From positions 1-64,000 of the forward strand of contig NZ_JBEFDG010000071.1 of the NCBI RefSeq assembly GCF_040137905.1: a stretch of 64,000 nucleotides of DNA. Reading direction: 5' to 3'. Below are positions 26,286 through 34,289 of the stretch, one piece after another. The position numbers and the translations under genes are program-made. The notes under the pieces are model-generated. The model ran no database searches and was not told the DNA's origin. It saw only the letters and a list, made by a program, of their open reading frames with translations. Positions within the stretch are counted from its first letter, which is position 1; each line of letters opens with the position of its first letter. Source of the DNA: Corticimicrobacter sp040137905. GTDB lineage: Bacteria > Pseudomonadota > Gammaproteobacteria > Burkholderiales > Burkholderiaceae_B.

Positions 26286-27205
26286 GTCCGATTCATTATC
26301 AGGCGGATCGTTTCGAAGGCTGGGTGCGTGAGCGCATCAGCCGGGTCGAACAGGTCATGGACAACTGGCTGGCACCGGTCGATAGTGAGCCGACTGCGCT
26401 GCATGAGGCAATGCGCTATGCCGTGCTGGGCGGCGGCAAGCGGGTCAGGGCGCTGCTGGTGTATGCGGCCGGGCAGACCTGTCTGAACAATCCGGCGGGC
26501 GCACCCGCCGTCGAGGCAGGGCTCGATCGCGCAGCGGCCGCCGTGGAACTGATCCACGCCTACTCGCTGGTGCATGACGATCTGCCGTGCATGGATGACG
26601 ACGCCTTGCGTCGAGGCCAGCCGACTGCGCATATCCGGTTTGGTGAGGCGACCGCCATGTTGGCCGGGGATGCGCTGCAACCGCTGGCCTTCGAGTGGCT
26701 GGCAGAAATGCCGATTGCCCCGGCCCTGATCGTACAGGCCGTGCAGACCTTGGCAGTTGCAGCTGGCAGTCGCGGCATGGCAGGGGGGCAGGCCATCGAT
26801 CTGGCCCATGTGGGCCTGGGCATGACGCAGCCGGAGCTGGAAAACATGCACGCCCTCAAGACCGGCGCCATGCTGGAAGCCAGCGTCATGCTGGGTGGCA
26901 TCGTGGCGGCCGCCAGTTCGCCGCAGCGTCAGGCGTTGCGCAGCTATGCGCGTGCCATCGGGCTGGCCTTCCAGATCGTGGATGATATCCTCGATGTGAC
27001 CGCCGACACTGCGGTGCTGGGCAAGACGGCAGGAAAGGATCAGGCGGACAACAAGCCGACCTATGTCTCGCTGCTGGGGCTGGAGCCGGCCCGTGAACTG
27101 GCTGCCGGATTGCGGCACCAGGCACATGAGGCGATTGCGCCGCTGGGTGGCGCCGCCGCCAATCTCGCCGCGTTGGCCGATTTCATTGTGGCGCGGGAGC
27201 GTTGA
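26282..27205 (+). CDS. ispA: Farnesyl diphosphate synthase
   Basis: IspA condenses IPP with DMAPP and GPP to make FPP, the precursor of undecaprenyl phosphate, quinone side chains and squalene. The 307-residue protein shows the first aspartate-rich motif DDLPCMDDD starting at Asp99 and the second, DDILD, near residue 237. GTG at 26282 overlaps the xseB stop, and its own TGA shares one base with the dxs ATG. It supplies FPP to the hpnC/hpnD squalene genes elsewhere in this window. Confidence 0.96.
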   Translation: MSPIHYQADRFEGWVRERISRVEQVMDNWLAPVDSEPTALHEAMRYAVLGGGKRVRALLVYAAGQTCLNNPAGAPAVEAGLDRAAAAVELIHAYSLVHDDLPCMDDDALRRGQPTAHIRFGEATAMLAGDALQPLAFEWLAEMPIAPALIVQAVQTLAVAAGSRGMAGGQAIDLAHVGLGMTQPELENMHALKTGAMLEASVMLGGIVAAASSPQRQALRSYARAIGLAFQIVDDILDVTADTAVLGKTAGKDQADNKPTYVSLLGLEPARELAAGLRHQAHEAIAPLGGAAANLAALADFIVARER

Positions 27206-29088
27206 TGAGCGAAAACGACACCATGACGACACAGACTTCCTACACCCTGCTGGAGCGCATCGAGACGCCGGCCGACGTGCGGCGCCTGGACAGGCGCAGC
27301 CTGCGGCAACTGGCCGATGAGGTGCGGCACTATGTGATCGATTCCGTATCGCGTACCGGCGGGCATCTGTCGTCCAATCTCGGTACCGTCGAACTGACGG
27401 TGGCCCTGCATCATGTCTACGATACGCCCGATGACCGCATTGTCTGGGATGTCGGGCACCAGACCTATCCACACAAGATCCTGACGGGTCGGCGCGAGGC
27501 GATGGCCACGCTGCGTCAGCAGGATGGCATTTCCGGCTTTCCCAAGCGCAGCGAGTCGGAATATGACGCTTTTGGCACGGCGCACTCGTCCACCTCCATC
27601 TCGGCTGCGCTGGGCATGGCGGTGGCATCGCGCAACAGCGGCGTGGCGCGCCAGCATGTGGCCGTGATCGGCGATGGCGCAATGACGGCTGGCATGGCAT
27701 TCGAGGCCATGAACAATGCCGGTGTCACGCCGGATATCGACATGCTGGTCATCCTCAATGACAACGATATGTCGATCTCGCCGCCGGTGGGGGCCCTCAA
27801 TCGCTATCTGGCCCGGCTGATGTCGGGACGTTTCTACGCGACCGCCCGCAATGTCGGCAAGGCCGTGCTGCAGCATGTGCCGCCCGTGTTCGAGCTGGCA
27901 CGCCGGCTGGAGGGACATGCCAAGGGGCTGGTCGTGCCGGCGACGCTGTTCGAGGAACTGGGTTTCAACTATGTCGGCCCCATAGACGGTCATGACCTCG
28001 ATGCGCTGGTGCCGACGCTGCAGAACCTCAAGGCCTTGCCCGGTCTGCAATTTCTGCATGTCGTGACCCGCAAGGGACATGGCTACAAGCGGGCCGAAGT
28101 GGACCCCGTGCTGTATCACGGACCGGGAAAATTCGACCCTGCGCTGGGCATCCAGCCGCCAGCCGCACCGCCCAGGATCACGTTCACCCAGGTGTTCGGC
28201 GACTGGCTGTGCGACATGGCAGCACAAGACCCGCGCCTGATTGGCATTACACCGGCGATGCGCGAGGGCAGCGGGCTGGTGGAGTTCGAGAAGCGCTTTC
28301 CCCGTCGCTATTTCGACGTGGGCATTGCCGAGCAACATGCCGTGACCTTTGCCGCGGGGTTGGCCTGTGAAGGCCAGAAGCCCGTGGTAGCGATCTATTC
28401 CACGTTCCTGCAGCGTGCCTATGATCAGTTGATCCATGATGTGGCACTGCAGGATCTTGACGTGACGTTCGCGCTGGACCGGGCCGGGCTGGTGGGTGCG
28501 GATGGTGCGACGCACGCCGGCAACTACGACATTGCCTTCATGCGCTGTATTCCCAACATGGTGATCGCCACGCCGTCGGACGAAAACGAGGCGCGGTTGT
28601 TGTTGAGCACCTGCTACCACCATGCCGGTCCGGCCGCGGTCCGCTATCCTCGCGGTGCCGGTCGCGGGACGGTGGTCGAACCGGGGCTGGGCGATGTGCC
28701 GCTGGGCAAGGGCGTGCTGCGCCGGCAGGGGCAGGGCATTGCCATCCTGGCTTTCGGTACGCTTGCGCAGGCCGGGCTGGCGGCAGCCGAAAGGCTGGAT
28801 GCCACGCTGGTCGACATGCGGTTTGCCAAGCCGCTTGATGTCGAATTGCTGAAACAGGTGGCGACAACGCATCAGGGTCTGGTGACGCTGGAAGATGGCT
28901 GCATCATGGGCGGAGCCGGTAGTGCCGTCTGTGAAACGCTCAACGCGCTTGGACTGCAGGTGCCGGTGCTGCAACTGGGGTTGCCGGATCGCTTCATAGA
29001 CCATGGCGATCAGAATGCGCTGTGGGCCCAACTGGGCCTTGATGCCACAGGTATCGAGGCTTCGATCCGCACGCGTTTTGTCTCGTGA
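27205..29088 (+). CDS. dxs: 1-deoxy-D-xylulose-5-phosphate synthase
   Basis: Dxs makes DXP from pyruvate and glyceraldehyde-3-phosphate with thiamine diphosphate, the first step of the MEP isoprenoid pathway. The 627-residue protein has the ThDP motif GDGAMTAGMAFEAMNN, the central HQTYPHKILTGR histidine segment and the pyrimidine-binding domain with IAEQHAVTFAAG. The ATG at 27205 shares a base with the ispA stop (TGATG) and has GGGAG upstream; a second ATG at 27223 also fits. It closes the xseB-ispA-dxs operon and is followed by a hairpin. Confidence 0.98.
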   Translation: MSENDTMTTQTSYTLLERIETPADVRRLDRRSLRQLADEVRHYVIDSVSRTGGHLSSNLGTVELTVALHHVYDTPDDRIVWDVGHQTYPHKILTGRREAMATLRQQDGISGFPKRSESEYDAFGTAHSSTSISAALGMAVASRNSGVARQHVAVIGDGAMTAGMAFEAMNNAGVTPDIDMLVILNDNDMSISPPVGALNRYLARLMSGRFYATARNVGKAVLQHVPPVFELARRLEGHAKGLVVPATLFEELGFNYVGPIDGHDLDALVPTLQNLKALPGLQFLHVVTRKGHGYKRAEVDPVLYHGPGKFDPALGIQPPAAPPRITFTQVFGDWLCDMAAQDPRLIGITPAMREGSGLVEFEKRFPRRYFDVGIAEQHAVTFAAGLACEGQKPVVAIYSTFLQRAYDQLIHDVALQDLDVTFALDRAGLVGADGATHAGNYDIAFMRCIPNMVIATPSDENEARLLLSTCYHHAGPAAVRYPRGAGRGTVVEPGLGDVPLGKGVLRRQGQGIAILAFGTLAQAGLAAAERLDATLVDMRFAKPLDVELLKQVATTHQGLVTLEDGCIMGGAGSAVCETLNALGLQVPVLQLGLPDRFIDHGDQNALWAQLGLDATGIEASIRTRFVS

Positions 29089-29091
29089 GCG

Positions 29092-29125
29092 ACACCCATG
29101 TCGGCCAGATGCCGGCATGGGTGTT
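29092..29125 (+). terminator. Hairpin terminator after dxs
   Basis: ACACCCATG pairs with CATGGGTGT around an inner GGC/GCC stem, and a loose T-rich stretch follows. It lies four bases after the dxs stop. Confidence 0.7.
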
Positions 29126-29184
29126 TGACTATTTTTGATTTGGCTATCAAAATAAGAACAACAATTGCCAAGGGCTATTTTGAG

Positions 29185-29215
29185 AATGTTTATGCATAAA
29201 ACGCGCATAAACATT
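29185..29215. promoter_or_regulatory. Inverted repeat upstream of folE2
   Basis: AATGTTTATGC (29185-29195) is exactly reverse-complementary to GCATAAACATT (29205-29215) with a nine-base spacer, and TTTATGCATAAA at 29189-29200 is itself palindromic. It lies about 100 bases before the folE2 start in an AT-rich gap. Zinc-regulator (Zur) sites often occur upstream of folE2-type genes, so this is a candidate operator. Confidence 0.45.
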
Positions 29216-29317
29216 TGTCCGGCAGGGTCTTTGCCGGAACGCATCCGGCGTTTGTTGGATAATGCCCCTTTCCTTTCTTATCCGGGGCGGTGCGAACCGT
29301 TCCGCAGCAGGTGAGTC

Positions 29318-30127
29318 ATGAATACTTCCGCAGCAGCGCCGGCAGCCATGCCGGATGTACAGAGTTCGCAGGATACGCGGCAGGTGCCGATCCAGCGCGT
29401 GGGAATCCGCAGTGTGCGGCACCCCCTTCAGGTCGCCTCGACCTCGGGCGCGCAGGCCACGGTTGGAGAGTGGACCCTGACCGTGGCGCTGCCGGCGACG
29501 GAAAAGGGCACACACATGTCGCGCTTTATCGCATTGCTGGAGCAATACCGAGCTACCCCACTGGATCGCAGCCGCTTCGGCACCATGGCCGCTGAGATGC
29601 TGGAACTCCTGCATGCCGAAAAGGGCGATATCGAAGTCTCTTTCCCGTACTTCGTGGAAAAGGCCGCGCCGATTTCCGGCGTGCGCAGCCTGCTTGACTA
29701 CCAGGTCAATTTCCTGGCGCGCGCTTCCCGCGAGCACGGGGTTGATTTCGTGCTGACTGTACTGGTGCCGGTTACCAGCCTGTGCCCATGTTCCAAGACC
29801 ATCTCCGAATATGGCGCGCACAACCAGCGTTCTCATGTTACGGTCAAGGTGCTGCTCGATAGCGATATCGATCTTGATCAGTTGATTGGCGTGATCGAGC
29901 GCGAAGGCTCGTGCGAACTGTGGGGGCTGCTCAAGCGTCCCGACGAAAAATACGTCACCGAGCGTGCCTACGACAATCCGAAATTCGTCGAGGACCTGGT
30001 GCGCGACGTGGCGGTGCGTGTCGCAGCCCAGCCTGGCGTGCGCGGCTATCAGGTTCAGGCCGAGAATTTCGAGTCCATCCACAATCATTCCGCCTATGCG
30101 GTCGTCGAGGGCGGGGCGGCGGTCTGA
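29318..30127 (+). CDS. folE2: GTP cyclohydrolase type IB
   Basis: FolE2 opens the GTP ring to make dihydroneopterin triphosphate for folate, a role played by the zinc-dependent FolE in other bacteria. The 269-residue protein has the FolE2-specific VPVTSLCPCSKTISEYGAHNQRS segment (about residues 148-170), whose Cys and nearby Glu/His ligands bind a less strictly zinc-dependent metal. AGGTGAG precedes the ATG at 29318. It stands alone between the dxs operon and the rpsF cluster, with its own AT-rich upstream region. Confidence 0.95.
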   Translation: MNTSAAAPAAMPDVQSSQDTRQVPIQRVGIRSVRHPLQVASTSGAQATVGEWTLTVALPATEKGTHMSRFIALLEQYRATPLDRSRFGTMAAEMLELLHAEKGDIEVSFPYFVEKAAPISGVRSLLDYQVNFLARASREHGVDFVLTVLVPVTSLCPCSKTISEYGAHNQRSHVTVKVLLDSDIDLDQLIGVIEREGSCELWGLLKRPDEKYVTERAYDNPKFVEDLVRDVAVRVAAQPGVRGYQVQAENFESIHNHSAYAVVEGGAAV

Positions 30128-30148
30128 TCCCGCCTGCCGATTTCCAGA

Positions 30149-30177
30149 TATTGCGTTTTTTCTGAAAAAACGCAATA
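30149..30177. repeat. Perfect 13-bp inverted repeat between folE2 and rpsF
   Basis: TATTGCGTTTTTT and AAAAAACGCAATA are exact complements around a three-base loop CTG. It lies 22 bases past folE2 and 129 before rpsF. It could serve as a T-run terminator in both directions, although the stem is AT-rich, or as a regulator site. Confidence 0.6.
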
Positions 30178-30305
30178 ATGCTGGGTTTCTTGCTCGACTT
30201 GGTCGGCCTTTTGCGCACGAAAGTGCAGGCAAATGGCAGGCTGGGCGGGCTGTTACTTGCCTGTGCGCATGGGGCGCGCAGGTGGAACATCCTCAAGGAG
30301 TCTAC

Positions 30306-30707
30306 ATGCGTCACTACGAAGTAGTGTTTATCGTGCATCCCGATCAAAGCGAGCAAGTGCCCGCCATGATCGAGCGCTATCAAGGTGTGGTCACTGCCGC
30401 TGGCGGCAAGGTGCACCGTCTCGAAGATTGGGGTCGTCGCCAACTGGCCTACCCGATCCAGAAGCTGGTCAAGGCTCACTACGTCTGCGTCAATATCGAA
30501 TGCGACCAGCCCACGCTCGACGAGCTGGAGCACGCCTTCCGCTACAACGACGCCGTGCTGCGCCACCTGGTCATCAAGACCAAGAAGGCCCACACCGAGC
30601 CCTCGACCATGATGAAGTCGGTCGAGCGTGAAGAAGCACGCAAGGTGTCCACGGAAGCCGCCGCCTCCGCAGCCGATGCGGACGACAGCAGCAACCAGTC
30701 GGAATAA
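30306..30707 (+). CDS. rpsF: 30S ribosomal protein S6
   Basis: S6 binds the 30S central domain with S18. The 133-residue protein opens MRHYEVVFIVHPDQSEQVP and contains the conserved EDWGRRQLAYPI segment, with a charged Ser/Ala-rich tail. AAGGAG lies close before the ATG at 30306, which overrides the long open frame upstream. Its 130-base leader contains a stem TGCGCAC/GTGCA near 30215-30232; S6-S18 leader motifs are known in bacteria, but I cannot confirm one here. It heads the rpsF-priB-rpsR-rplI cluster. Confidence 0.97.
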   Translation: MRHYEVVFIVHPDQSEQVPAMIERYQGVVTAAGGKVHRLEDWGRRQLAYPIQKLVKAHYVCVNIECDQPTLDELEHAFRYNDAVLRHLVIKTKKAHTEPSTMMKSVEREEARKVSTEAAASAADADDSSNQSE

Positions 30708-30726
30708 ATTCGCAACCAGCTGAAAA

Positions 30727-31044
30727 GTGAACAGGTTCGATCTGGCAGCGGTGATCATCGAATGCCAGCCCATGCGCTACACGCCGGTGGGTATCCCGGT
30801 ACTGGAGCTGGTGCTGCAGCATGATTCCGAACAGATCGAGGCAGGAATGGCGCGCAAGGTAAGTTGCACGCTGGATGCGGTGGCACTGGGCGATCTTGCC
30901 GTGTCGCTGCAACATGCGGGAGCCGGTTCGGTGCTGCAGGCCAGGGGATTCCTGGCAGCAACCCGGAAAGGCTCGATGAAAGTCAAATTTCATCTGCAGC
31001 AGGCCAGGGTGCAGCCGGCCGTGTCCGGCATCCAGACCGCCTGA
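30727..31044 (+). CDS. priB: Primosomal replication protein N (PriB)
   Basis: PriB is a single-stranded-DNA-binding OB-fold protein that helps PriA restart replication and load DnaB. This 105-residue protein starts at GTG 30727, 19 bases after rpsF, and has an SSB-like opening (IECQPMRYTPVGIPVLELVLQH). It sits in the usual place between rpsF and rpsR. dnaB follows a few genes downstream, so both primosome parts are close together. Confidence 0.94.
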   Translation: MNRFDLAAVIIECQPMRYTPVGIPVLELVLQHDSEQIEAGMARKVSCTLDAVALGDLAVSLQHAGAGSVLQARGFLAATRKGSMKVKFHLQQARVQPAVSGIQTA

Positions 31045-31105
31045 GTTTTGGCTGGTGACAAACGAACATTCGGGCACGCCCGAAAATTGAAATAAGAGGC
31101 ATATC

Positions 31106-31378
31106 ATGGCTTTCTTCGGAAAACGCAAGGAAAAACGCAAGTTCACCCAGCAGAACCCGCTGTTCAAGCGGCGCAAGTTCTGCCGCTTCACGGCCGCCGG
31201 TGTCGAAGAGATCGATTACAAGGATCTGGACACCCTGCGTGATTTCATCCAGGAAAACGGCAAGATCATCCCCGCCCGCCTGACGGGCACCAAGGCGCAC
31301 TACCAGCGCCAGCTCGACTCGGCCATCAAGCGTGCACGCTTCCTGGCCCTGTTGCCCTACACCGATAACCACAACTAA
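31106..31378 (+). CDS. rpsR: 30S ribosomal protein S18
   Basis: S18 partners S6 in the 30S platform. The 90-residue protein has the expected basic N-terminus (FGKRKEKRKF) and the core KFCRFTAAGVEEIDYKD and IPARLTGTKAHYQRQL. GAGG lies before the ATG at 31106. It is 15 bases from rplI. Confidence 0.97.
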   Translation: MAFFGKRKEKRKFTQQNPLFKRRKFCRFTAAGVEEIDYKDLDTLRDFIQENGKIIPARLTGTKAHYQRQLDSAIKRARFLALLPYTDNHN

Positions 31379-31393
31379 GCCGGAGGCCTGGAA

Positions 31394-31849
31394 ATGCAAG
31401 TCATTCTGCTCGAAAAACTCGCCAACCTGGGCAACCTGGGCGACGTGGTCCGCGTACGCAACGGTTATGCCCGTAACTACCTGATCCCTCAGAAAAAGGC
31501 TCGTCGCGCCACTGACGCAGCACTGAAGGAATTCGAAGCGCGTCGCGCCGAACTCGAAAAGATCCAGGCTGACAAGCTGGCTGCTGCCGAAGCAGTCGCT
31601 GCCCGCCTGAACGAGTACGTGCTCAAGCTGGTTCAGAAGGCCGGTGTCGATGGTCGCCTGTTCGGCTCCGTCACCAATGCCGACATCGCCAGCGCGCTGC
31701 GCGAAGCCGGTTTCGACACGGTCGAAAAGGTGCAGGTTCGCCTGCCGGAAGGTCCGCTCAAGACCACTGGTGAATTCGACGTGGTCGTCGCTCTGCACAC
31801 CGATGTGCAGGCCGGCATCAAGGTGCAGGTCGAAGGCGACGTTGCCTGA
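31394..31849 (+). CDS. rplI: 50S ribosomal protein L9
   Basis: L9 is the extended two-domain protein at the base of the L1 stalk. The 151-residue protein opens MQVILLEKLANLGNLGDVV with the RNGYARNYLIP signature, followed by a long helix (about 41-75) and the C-terminal rRNA-binding domain (GRLFGSVTNADIASAL). GGAGG precedes the ATG. A strong terminator at 31901-31926 ends the cluster. Confidence 0.97.
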   Translation: MQVILLEKLANLGNLGDVVRVRNGYARNYLIPQKKARRATDAALKEFEARRAELEKIQADKLAAAEAVAARLNEYVLKLVQKAGVDGRLFGSVTNADIASALREAGFDTVEKVQVRLPEGPLKTTGEFDVVVALHTDVQAGIKVQVEGDVA

Positions 31850-31900
31850 TCTGTCTGCTGTGTTGCAGGGCCCCGGCAGCGGGGCCGTGCCGATGCATTC

Positions 31901-31926
31901 AAAAAGCCGGCCCTGGCCGGCTTTTT
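31901..31926 (+). terminator. Intrinsic terminator after rplI
   Basis: AAAAAGCCGG and CCGGCTTTTT pair around CCCTGG, with the T-run following on the plus strand. It cuts the ribosomal cluster off from the kinase-like gene and dnaB. Confidence 0.92.
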
Positions 31927-31943
31927 CATTTCTATAATGGCCT

Positions 31944-32795
31944 ATGGACGCGCTGCCCGAACATCTTCGCCGCTGGCTGGACAATGCCGACAACTGGAAG
32001 GGTGAACGGATCGATGAGATCGATCTGCCCGATGGCCGTTATGTGATCAAACGGCGCGAAGCCTATGCGCTGGGTCGTTTGGCCCTGTGGGCGAAGCAGG
32101 TGCGGGCCTGGCTGGTGGCACGGGTATGCGGCTGGCTGTTTGGTGTCCGGCCTGCTCCTGCGGCCCTGCTGCACAATGATATCCAGGCCGAGGGCCAGCG
32201 GTTGCAGTATTTGTTCGCACATGGTCAACGCGTGCCGGAGGTGTTGCTGTCCACCCCTGATATCCTGGTGATGCGCAATGTAGGAGAGGTACTGACCGAT
32301 GTGCTGCGCGATGCCGATTCTCAGGCACGCTTGCATCTGCTGGATCGTGCCGTGCAGGATACCGCGCGTTTTCATCGTGAGGGCTTCTGGCATGGCGGCG
32401 CCCAGTTGCGCAATCTTACGCTGGAGCAGGATGGCCGGCTCTGGCGCATCGATTTCGAGGAATCGGCAGGGGACGTGTTGCCGCTGGCGGTGATTCAGGC
32501 CTATGATTTTTTTCAGATGCTCCAGTCGGTCATGATGTCTCCGTACTATGCCAAGGATGATAAGTTGCATCTGGGGCGGCATGTGCTTTATACCTATCTG
32601 CAGGCCCATCCCGAGCCAGATGTCAGAGCGTCACTTGTTCGGATAGGGCGGATGTTCCGCCGTATATCCTGGCTGCTCCGATTGCTGGCCCGGATTCCTG
32701 GCCGTGATGTACAGGCCTTCGTGCGCACTGGCGCCGTGATGCAATTGCTTCTGAATGATGGAACAGACGACTCCCAACCCCGACCCCCAGCTTGA
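31944..32795 (+). CDS. Kinase-like (RIO/BUD32-type fold) protein
   Basis: This 283-residue protein has the atypical-kinase catalytic pattern: HREGFWHGGAQLRNLTL (about residues 145-160) resembles an HGx-RN catalytic loop, followed by RIDFEE (about 170) as the metal-binding DFE/DFG triad. Its first 80 residues include a YVIKRREAYA lysine segment and a short hydrophobic stretch. A RIO/BUD32- or lipopolysaccharide-kinase-like ATP fold is likely, with unknown substrate. It starts 17 bases after a terminator, so it must have a promoter of its own at or near that hairpin. It overlaps dnaB by 41 bases. Confidence 0.7.
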   Translation: MDALPEHLRRWLDNADNWKGERIDEIDLPDGRYVIKRREAYALGRLALWAKQVRAWLVARVCGWLFGVRPAPAALLHNDIQAEGQRLQYLFAHGQRVPEVLLSTPDILVMRNVGEVLTDVLRDADSQARLHLLDRAVQDTARFHREGFWHGGAQLRNLTLEQDGRLWRIDFEESAGDVLPLAVIQAYDFFQMLQSVMMSPYYAKDDKLHLGRHVLYTYLQAHPEPDVRASLVRIGRMFRRISWLLRLLARIPGRDVQAFVRTGAVMQLLLNDGTDDSQPRPPA

Positions 32796-34137
32796 GTATC
32801 TTCGCGTACCGCCGCATTCGGTCGAGGCGGAGCAATCCGTCCTGGGCGGGCTGCTGCTCGATAATGGTGCCTGGGATCGTATCGCCGATGTCCTGGGCGA
32901 AGATGATTTCTACCGTCATGACCATCGCCAGATCTGGCAGCATATCGCTCGCCTGATCAATCTGGCCCGTCCGGCCGATGTGATTACGGTACACGAATCA
33001 CTCAATAGTGCCGGAAAATCCGAAGACTCGGGCGGACTGGCCTATCTCAATGCGCTGGCGCACAACACGCCGTCTGCCGCCAATATCCGCCGCTATGCAG
33101 AAATCGTGCGTGAGCGATCCATGCTGCGCAAGTTGGTGTCGGTGGCTGACGAAATCGCTTCCGGCGCACTCAATCCGCAGGGCAAGGAGGCCCGCCAACT
33201 GCTGGATGAGGCAGAGTCGCGGGTGTTCCAGATCGCCCAGGAAGGCGCACGTGGCAGCAATGGTTTCCAGGAAATCCAGCCGCTGCTGACTCAGGTGGTC
33301 GAGCGTATCGATGAGTTGTACCACCGCGAGGGTGATTCCGACATTACCGGCGTACCGACCGGCTTTGACGATCTGGATCGCATGACATCCGGGCTGCAGC
33401 CGGGCGATCTGGTGATCGTGGCAGGGCGTCCCTCGATGGGCAAGACCTCGTTCTCGATGAATATCGGGGAGCATGTGGCGATCGAGCAGGGACTGCCGGT
33501 GGCTGTGTTCTCGATGGAAATGGGGGCCGTACAGCTTGCCATGCGGATGCTGGGTTCGGTGGGCTTGCTCGACCAGCATCGACTGCGTACCGGCAAGCTG
33601 ACCAACGATGACTGGCCACGGGTAACACATGCCGTGCAGAAGATGCAGGAAGCCCAGCTCTACATCGACGAGACGCCAGCACTCAATTCGATGGAACTGC
33701 GGGCCCGGGCGCGCAGGCTGGCTCGCCAGTGCGGCCAGCTCGGCCTGATCATCATCGACTACATGCAGTTGATGGGCGGCAATTCGGCAGGAGAAAACCG
33801 TGCCACCGAAATTTCCGAAATCAGTCGCTCGCTGAAAGGCCTGGCCAAGGAACTGGGATGCCCCTTGATCGCACTGTCGCAGCTCAATCGCAGTCTGGAA
33901 CAGCGCCCCAACAAGCGACCTGTGATGAGTGATCTGCGTGAGTCAGGCGCTATCGAGCAGGATGCCGACTTGATCCTGTTCATCTATCGTGATGAAGTCT
34001 ACAACCCGGATACGCCCGACAAAGGGACGGCCGAGATCATCATAGGCAAGCAGCGTAATGGTCCTATCGGCACTGTGCGGCTGACCTTCCAGGGGCAAAG
34101 TACGCGCTTTCTTAATTTCAGTCCGAGTGGTTATTGA
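32755..34137 (+). CDS. dnaB: Replicative DNA helicase
   Basis: DnaB is the hexameric replication-fork helicase. The 460-residue protein has the N-terminal collar domain (LEYLRVPPHSVEAEQSVLGGLLL onward) and the RecA-like motor domain with Walker A GRPSMGKTS (about residue 225). The two ATGs at 32755 and 32758 are back to back, without a strong ribosome-binding site, and lie inside the preceding gene by 41 bases. That suggests translational coupling to the kinase-like gene. A strong terminator follows. Confidence 0.97.
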   Translation: MMEQTTPNPDPQLEYLRVPPHSVEAEQSVLGGLLLDNGAWDRIADVLGEDDFYRHDHRQIWQHIARLINLARPADVITVHESLNSAGKSEDSGGLAYLNALAHNTPSAANIRRYAEIVRERSMLRKLVSVADEIASGALNPQGKEARQLLDEAESRVFQIAQEGARGSNGFQEIQPLLTQVVERIDELYHREGDSDITGVPTGFDDLDRMTSGLQPGDLVIVAGRPSMGKTSFSMNIGEHVAIEQGLPVAVFSMEMGAVQLAMRMLGSVGLLDQHRLRTGKLTNDDWPRVTHAVQKMQEAQLYIDETPALNSMELRARARRLARQCGQLGLIIIDYMQLMGGNSAGENRATEISEISRSLKGLAKELGCPLIALSQLNRSLEQRPNKRPVMSDLRESGAIEQDADLILFIYRDEVYNPDTPDKGTAEIIIGKQRNGPIGTVRLTFQGQSTRFLNFSPSGY

Positions 34138-34224
34138 GCTTATATCGCTGTGCACTCAGGAGAAAACACATCCTTGAGGGCTCTGCTGCCGCCCCACGAT
34201 CCATGTAGAGCATTCTTTAGTAGC

Positions 34225-34261
34225 TAAAAAAAGGCCAGTCGATCATTCGACTGGCCTTTTT
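34225..34261. terminator. Bidirectional terminator between dnaB and PhoH
   Basis: AAGGCCAGTCGA and TCGACTGGCCTT pair perfectly around TCAT, flanked by A-run and T-run. It ends dnaB and the convergent phoH-bcp operon. Confidence 0.93.
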
Positions 34262-34289
34262 GCATGAACACAGTAGCGATTAGCCCACC

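Noticed and set aside
27061..29244. Long open frame (727 codons) antisense to ispA/dxs
   Set aside because: It mirrors the strongly conserved dxs gene, has no ribosome-binding site and its translation is rich in His/Gln/Arg, as expected for the opposite strand of a GC-rich gene.
29089..29317. Possible riboswitch before folE2
   Set aside because: The gap shows inverted repeats but none of the conserved blocks of known folate- or queuosine-type riboswitches that I can recognise.
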